From positions 1-6,318 of the forward strand of contig CACWNZ010000204.1 of assembly GCA_902762335.1 (NCBI GenBank): 6,318 nucleotides of DNA, written 5' to 3'. A model generated the notes under the pieces. The model did no database searches and was not told the DNA's origin. It saw nothing but the letters and a program-made list of their open reading frames with translations. The position numbers were made by a program, and so were the translations under genes. The DNA comes from an uncultured Ruminococcus sp. (GTDB lineage: Bacteria > Bacillota > Clostridia > Oscillospirales > Acutalibacteraceae). Positions 3,557 to 6,318 of this stretch are shown here, in pieces (within the stretch, counting starts at the first letter, position 1; each line of letters opens with the position of its first letter).

Positions 3557-6318
3557 TCACGCGCCGAGGTTTTTCTCTATCTCTGATGCCTGAAGCTCAA
3601 GCAGCTTTGATATTCCCCTGTCCTGCATGGTAACGCCGTACAGAACGTCGGCCTCCTCCATGGTGCCTCGTCTGTGGGTTATGCAGATAAACTGCGTGTT
3701 CGCGTTCATTCTTCTCAGATATGAAGCAAATCTGTAGACGTTAACGTCATCGAGCGCCGCCTCTATCTCGTCCATAACACAGAACGGAGACGGGCTCACC
3801 TTCATTATAGCAAAATACAGCGCTATTGCAACAAGAGCCTTTTCGCCGCCCGAAAGCAGCTCTATATGCGATACGATCTTTCCCGGCGGCTCGACCGAGA
3901 TCTCTATTCCCGTTGTGAGAACGTTCTCGGGATCGGAGAGCGACAGCGATGCCCTTCCCCCGCCGAAAAGCTCCACAAAGGTAGATGAGAAATTCTTGTT
4001 TATCAGATCGAAACGCTCTATAAAAATATCGCGCATCTGCTTTGTAAGCTCGGTGATAAGCCTGAGCAGCTCGTTTCTTGACCGTTCTACGTCCCCGACC
4101 TGCACCTTCATGAACTCGTAGCGCTCGCTTACCTCTTTATATTCATCTATCGCCCCGACGTTTACGCTGCCGAGGGACTTTATCTTCTGCCTGAGCTCCG
4201 CAAGCCTTCTCTGCGCCTTGCCGGGCTCGGATATATCCGCCGCTACAGCCTCCGCCTCTTTTTTGGTAAGCTCGTATTCCTCCCAGAGCTTGCCGTTTAT
4301 CTCGTCGTACTGCTTTTGCAGATTGGTGCGTCTTTCCTCAAGCCTTGCAAGCTCGCCGCCCAGCCTTTCGCGCTCTGAGGTCTTTTCTCTTTCGGCTCTC
4401 CTGAGCTCTGCCGAGCGCATATCAAGAGCCGTTCTTTCTCCGCTGAGCCTTTCGGTCTCAAGCCCGAGCTCCTCCGCTTTTTTTGATGCGGCATCGCACT
4501 GCGTCTCAAGCTCTTTTATCAGGGCTTCCGTCCCGGAGTTCTTATCCTTAAGGGTCTGCGCTTCATCGCGGGTGCGCTTTGCCGCCTCAATGGCATTATT
4601 CATGCCGAGTCTTGCGGCGTTTATTTCGCTGCTGACCGAAGCGATATCCTTTTCGATAGTGAGAACGGCGATCTTCGCCTCCTGAAGCTCCTCGGCAAGC
4701 CTTTCGCGCTTTTCGGCGCTCTTGCTGCGCGAGCCCGAAAGCACGTCAACGAGCTCCTCGTGCTTCTGTATCTGAGTCGTATATGAATCATAATTCGTGC
4801 GGGCGGTCCGAATGGCGTCTTCAAGCTCTTCAAGCTTTTTCAGCATACCGTCGCGTTCTGTCTTAAGCTCATCGCAGGAAGCCCTCGTGCCGTCAAGCTC
4901 CGTTCTTCGGCTCTTTCTTTCGGCATCTATGTTTACACCGTTTTCCTTCAGCTTTTCAAGCTCACGGTTACACTCCGCAAGAGCGTTCCTCTCGTTTTCA
5001 AGGCGGGCGCGGGCTTCGCTGAGCTTCTGCCGCTGCGCCGCAGCCTCATCGGAGAGCTGCTGCGCTCTGCCGCGTATTTTTTCTATTTCGGCAGCCCTGC
5101 CCAGCAGACCCGTATTTTTTGCAAGCGAGCCTCCCGTAAGAGAGCCTCCCGTATTAACGACCTGACCGTCAAGAGTGACCACTCTGAAACGGTAGGAATA
5201 TTTTTTAGCAATCTCCGCGGCGCAGTCAAGATCCCTCGCCACGGCTATCCTGCCGAGCAGACTGTAAAGTATGCCCTTATATCTTTCCTCGCAGGTACAC
5301 AGCGAAGACGCAAGTCCTATAAAGCCCTCGCAGCGGTCGAGTCCCGTTTCGCTGAGCTCTCTGCCCTTTATTGCGGAAACAGGCAGAAACGTCGCCCTGC
5401 CGCCGTCGTTTTTCTTAAGAAAGGCTATGGCTCTTTTTGCATCATTCTCGGTCTCGGTGACTATATTCTGCATTGCCGCGCCGAGAGCCGTTTCTATAGC
5501 GATATTATATTCGTCCGAGGTCTTTATCACCCTCGAAACAGGTCCGTCTATGCCCGTAAGACCGCCGCTCTGAGCCTCCTTCATTACCTTCTTTACACTG
5601 AAGGCAAAGCCGTCAAGGTTTCTTTCAAGGTCCTCAAGCGTTTTAGCCTTGCCGAAGAGTCTGTCGCTCTCAAGCTGAAGCCTGTCCGCCTCTTTTTTGA
5701 TAGAATCGCATTCTCCCTCACACGCCCTTACGGCATCGGCTTTTTCTCTCAGAGCTGCGCTTTTTTCTTCCTTTTTCACGGCAAGCTCCTCAAGCATACC
5801 GTCATACTCTCCGATTATCTGACTGAGAGTAGCTATCTGCGAGTTTCTTGCCCTTATGTTGTTTTCCGTTGTTTCTTTTCTGACCTTAAGCTCGCTTACG
5901 GAAGCCGATGAGGTCATATATACAAGCTTCTCATCGGCAGCCTTTTGTCTGAGCTCTGCGATGAGGGCGTTTATCTCGTCAAGTCTTTTTCCCGAACTAT
6001 CCTCGTCCGTTCTCAGCGCGGAGAGCGCGCCGCTTATCCTTTCAAGCTCACCGTTTTTTACTCCCAGCGAGCCCTCAAGAACTCCCCTTTCGGCTTCACG
6101 GGTCTTTATCGTTTCAGCAGCAGCCTCGGCTGTACGGTCATATTCTGCGGCGCTTTCGTTAAGTCGCTCTATCGCAGACGAGTTGTGCTGCATATCGTTC
6201 TGCAAAACGGATATCTGCGATCTCTTTTCGGCAGCCGTACCGTTTTGCAGGGCTATTTCCCGTCTTATCTCCTCGGCGCGGGCGGCAACACTGCCCTGCT
6301 TCTGAAATATATCGTCGC
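3557..6318 (-). CDS. smc: Chromosome segregation protein SMC, N-terminus cut by window edge
   Basis: SMC is the core ATPase of the bacterial condensin-like complex with ScpA and ScpB, which organises and segregates the nucleoid. The frame is open from the TGA at 3559-3557 to the window edge, giving 919 residues of a protein usually near 1,190. About 270 N-terminal residues, including Walker A, are outside. In fragment numbering, a long coiled coil (about 1-230) leads to the hinge domain (about 232-402, with GGLTGIDGPVS and the glycine motif TGGSLTGGS), a second coiled coil (to about 700), and the C-terminal head. The head carries the ABC signature LSGGEK (821-826), Walker B PFCVMDEIEAALDD (Asp 849, Glu 850) and ITHRRGTMEEAD (switch His 881). 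All key C-terminal residues are present. ftsY follows after 55 bases. The smc-ftsY pairing is common in Firmicutes. Confidence 0.97.
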   Translation of the reverse strand, partial: DDIFQKQGSVAARAEEIRREIALQNGTAAEKRSQISVLQNDMQHNSSAIERLNESAAEYDRTAEAAAETIKTREAERGVLEGSLGVKNGELERISGALSALRTDEDSSGKRLDEINALIAELRQKAADEKLVYMTSSASVSELKVRKETTENNIRARNSQIATLSQIIGEYDGMLEELAVKKEEKSAALREKADAVRACEGECDSIKKEADRLQLESDRLFGKAKTLEDLERNLDGFAFSVKKVMKEAQSGGLTGIDGPVSRVIKTSDEYNIAIETALGAAMQNIVTETENDAKRAIAFLKKNDGGRATFLPVSAIKGRELSETGLDRCEGFIGLASSLCTCEERYKGILYSLLGRIAVARDLDCAAEIAKKYSYRFRVVTLDGQVVNTGGSLTGGSLAKNTGLLGRAAEIEKIRGRAQQLSDEAAAQRQKLSEARARLENERNALAECNRELEKLKENGVNIDAERKSRRTELDGTRASCDELKTERDGMLKKLEELEDAIRTARTNYDSYTTQIQKHEELVDVLSGSRSKSAEKRERLAEELQEAKIAVLTIEKDIASVSSEINAARLGMNNAIEAAKRTRDEAQTLKDKNSGTEALIKELETQCDAASKKAEELGLETERLSGERTALDMRSAELRRAEREKTSERERLGGELARLEERRTNLQKQYDEINGKLWEEYELTKKEAEAVAADISEPGKAQRRLAELRQKIKSLGSVNVGAIDEYKEVSERYEFMKVQVGDVERSRNELLRLITELTKQMRDIFIERFDLINKNFSSTFVELFGGGRASLSLSDPENVLTTGIEISVEPPGKIVSHIELLSGGEKALVAIALYFAIMKVSPSPFCVMDEIEAALDDVNVYRFASYLRRMNANTQFICITHRRGTMEEADVLYGVTMQDRGISKLLELQASEIEKNLGA

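Noticed and set aside
4218..4685. Ser-rich plus-strand frame opposite smc, with similar ones at 4797-5165 and 5856-6305
   Set aside because: These are reverse-strand readings of Glu/Lys/Ala-rich coiled-coil codons. They lack family features and convincing starts.
6203..6205. A start of smc at the TTG at 6205
   Set aside because: The frame is open through to 6318 with coiled-coil-like sequence, and Walker A is missing, so the gene begins outside the window.
1..6318. CRISPR arrays, tRNA or rRNA genes, insertion sequences, prophage parts or defence-system genes
   Set aside because: No repeat-spacer pattern, tRNA-like structure, transposase or phage protein was seen. Nearly all of the window is taken up by the six genes.

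Overview
The window is a gene-dense block with every recognisable gene on the minus strand, so it is transcribed from position 6318 towards position 1. In transcription order it holds smc (N-terminus cut by the window edge), ftsY (split in two by a short duplication), rdgB/HAM1, yhbY, nadD and a CPBP-family membrane protease (C-terminus cut by the other edge). Gaps between genes are 3 to 71 bases, no terminator or promoter is visible, and nearly every start has a strong Shine-Dalgarno sequence. This looks like one operon.

The smc-ftsY-rdgB-yhbY-nadD order, the GGAGG-type ribosome binding sites, the short amphipathic FtsY N-terminus and the mid-range GC content point to a Firmicute of the class Clostridia, probably Ruminococcus-like (Oscillospiraceae). 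That placement is an inference from memory, not from a search.

The genes are mostly housekeeping: chromosome condensation (SMC), co-translational membrane targeting (FtsY), clean-up of non-canonical nucleotides (RdgB), ribosome-associated RNA binding (YhbY) and NAD synthesis (NadD). The last gene is a predicted intramembrane protease, a less usual neighbour of nadD.

Two places deserve attention. (1) ftsY carries a near-tandem duplication of 42 bp with a 44-bp period. It breaks the reading frame and leaves a 59-residue N-terminal piece whose stop overlaps the start of a 370-residue piece (TAATG), with a Shine-Dalgarno-like sequence in front. This could be an assembly error, a lesion, a reversible switch or a working bicistronic FtsY. 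(2) The 3' end of yhbY holds a correctly phased A AAA AAG slippery heptamer followed by a perfect 9-bp hairpin. The -1 frame runs without a stop straight into nadD, so a YhbY-NadD frameshift fusion is possible. FtsY also has a long, charged C-terminal extension after its GTPase domain.
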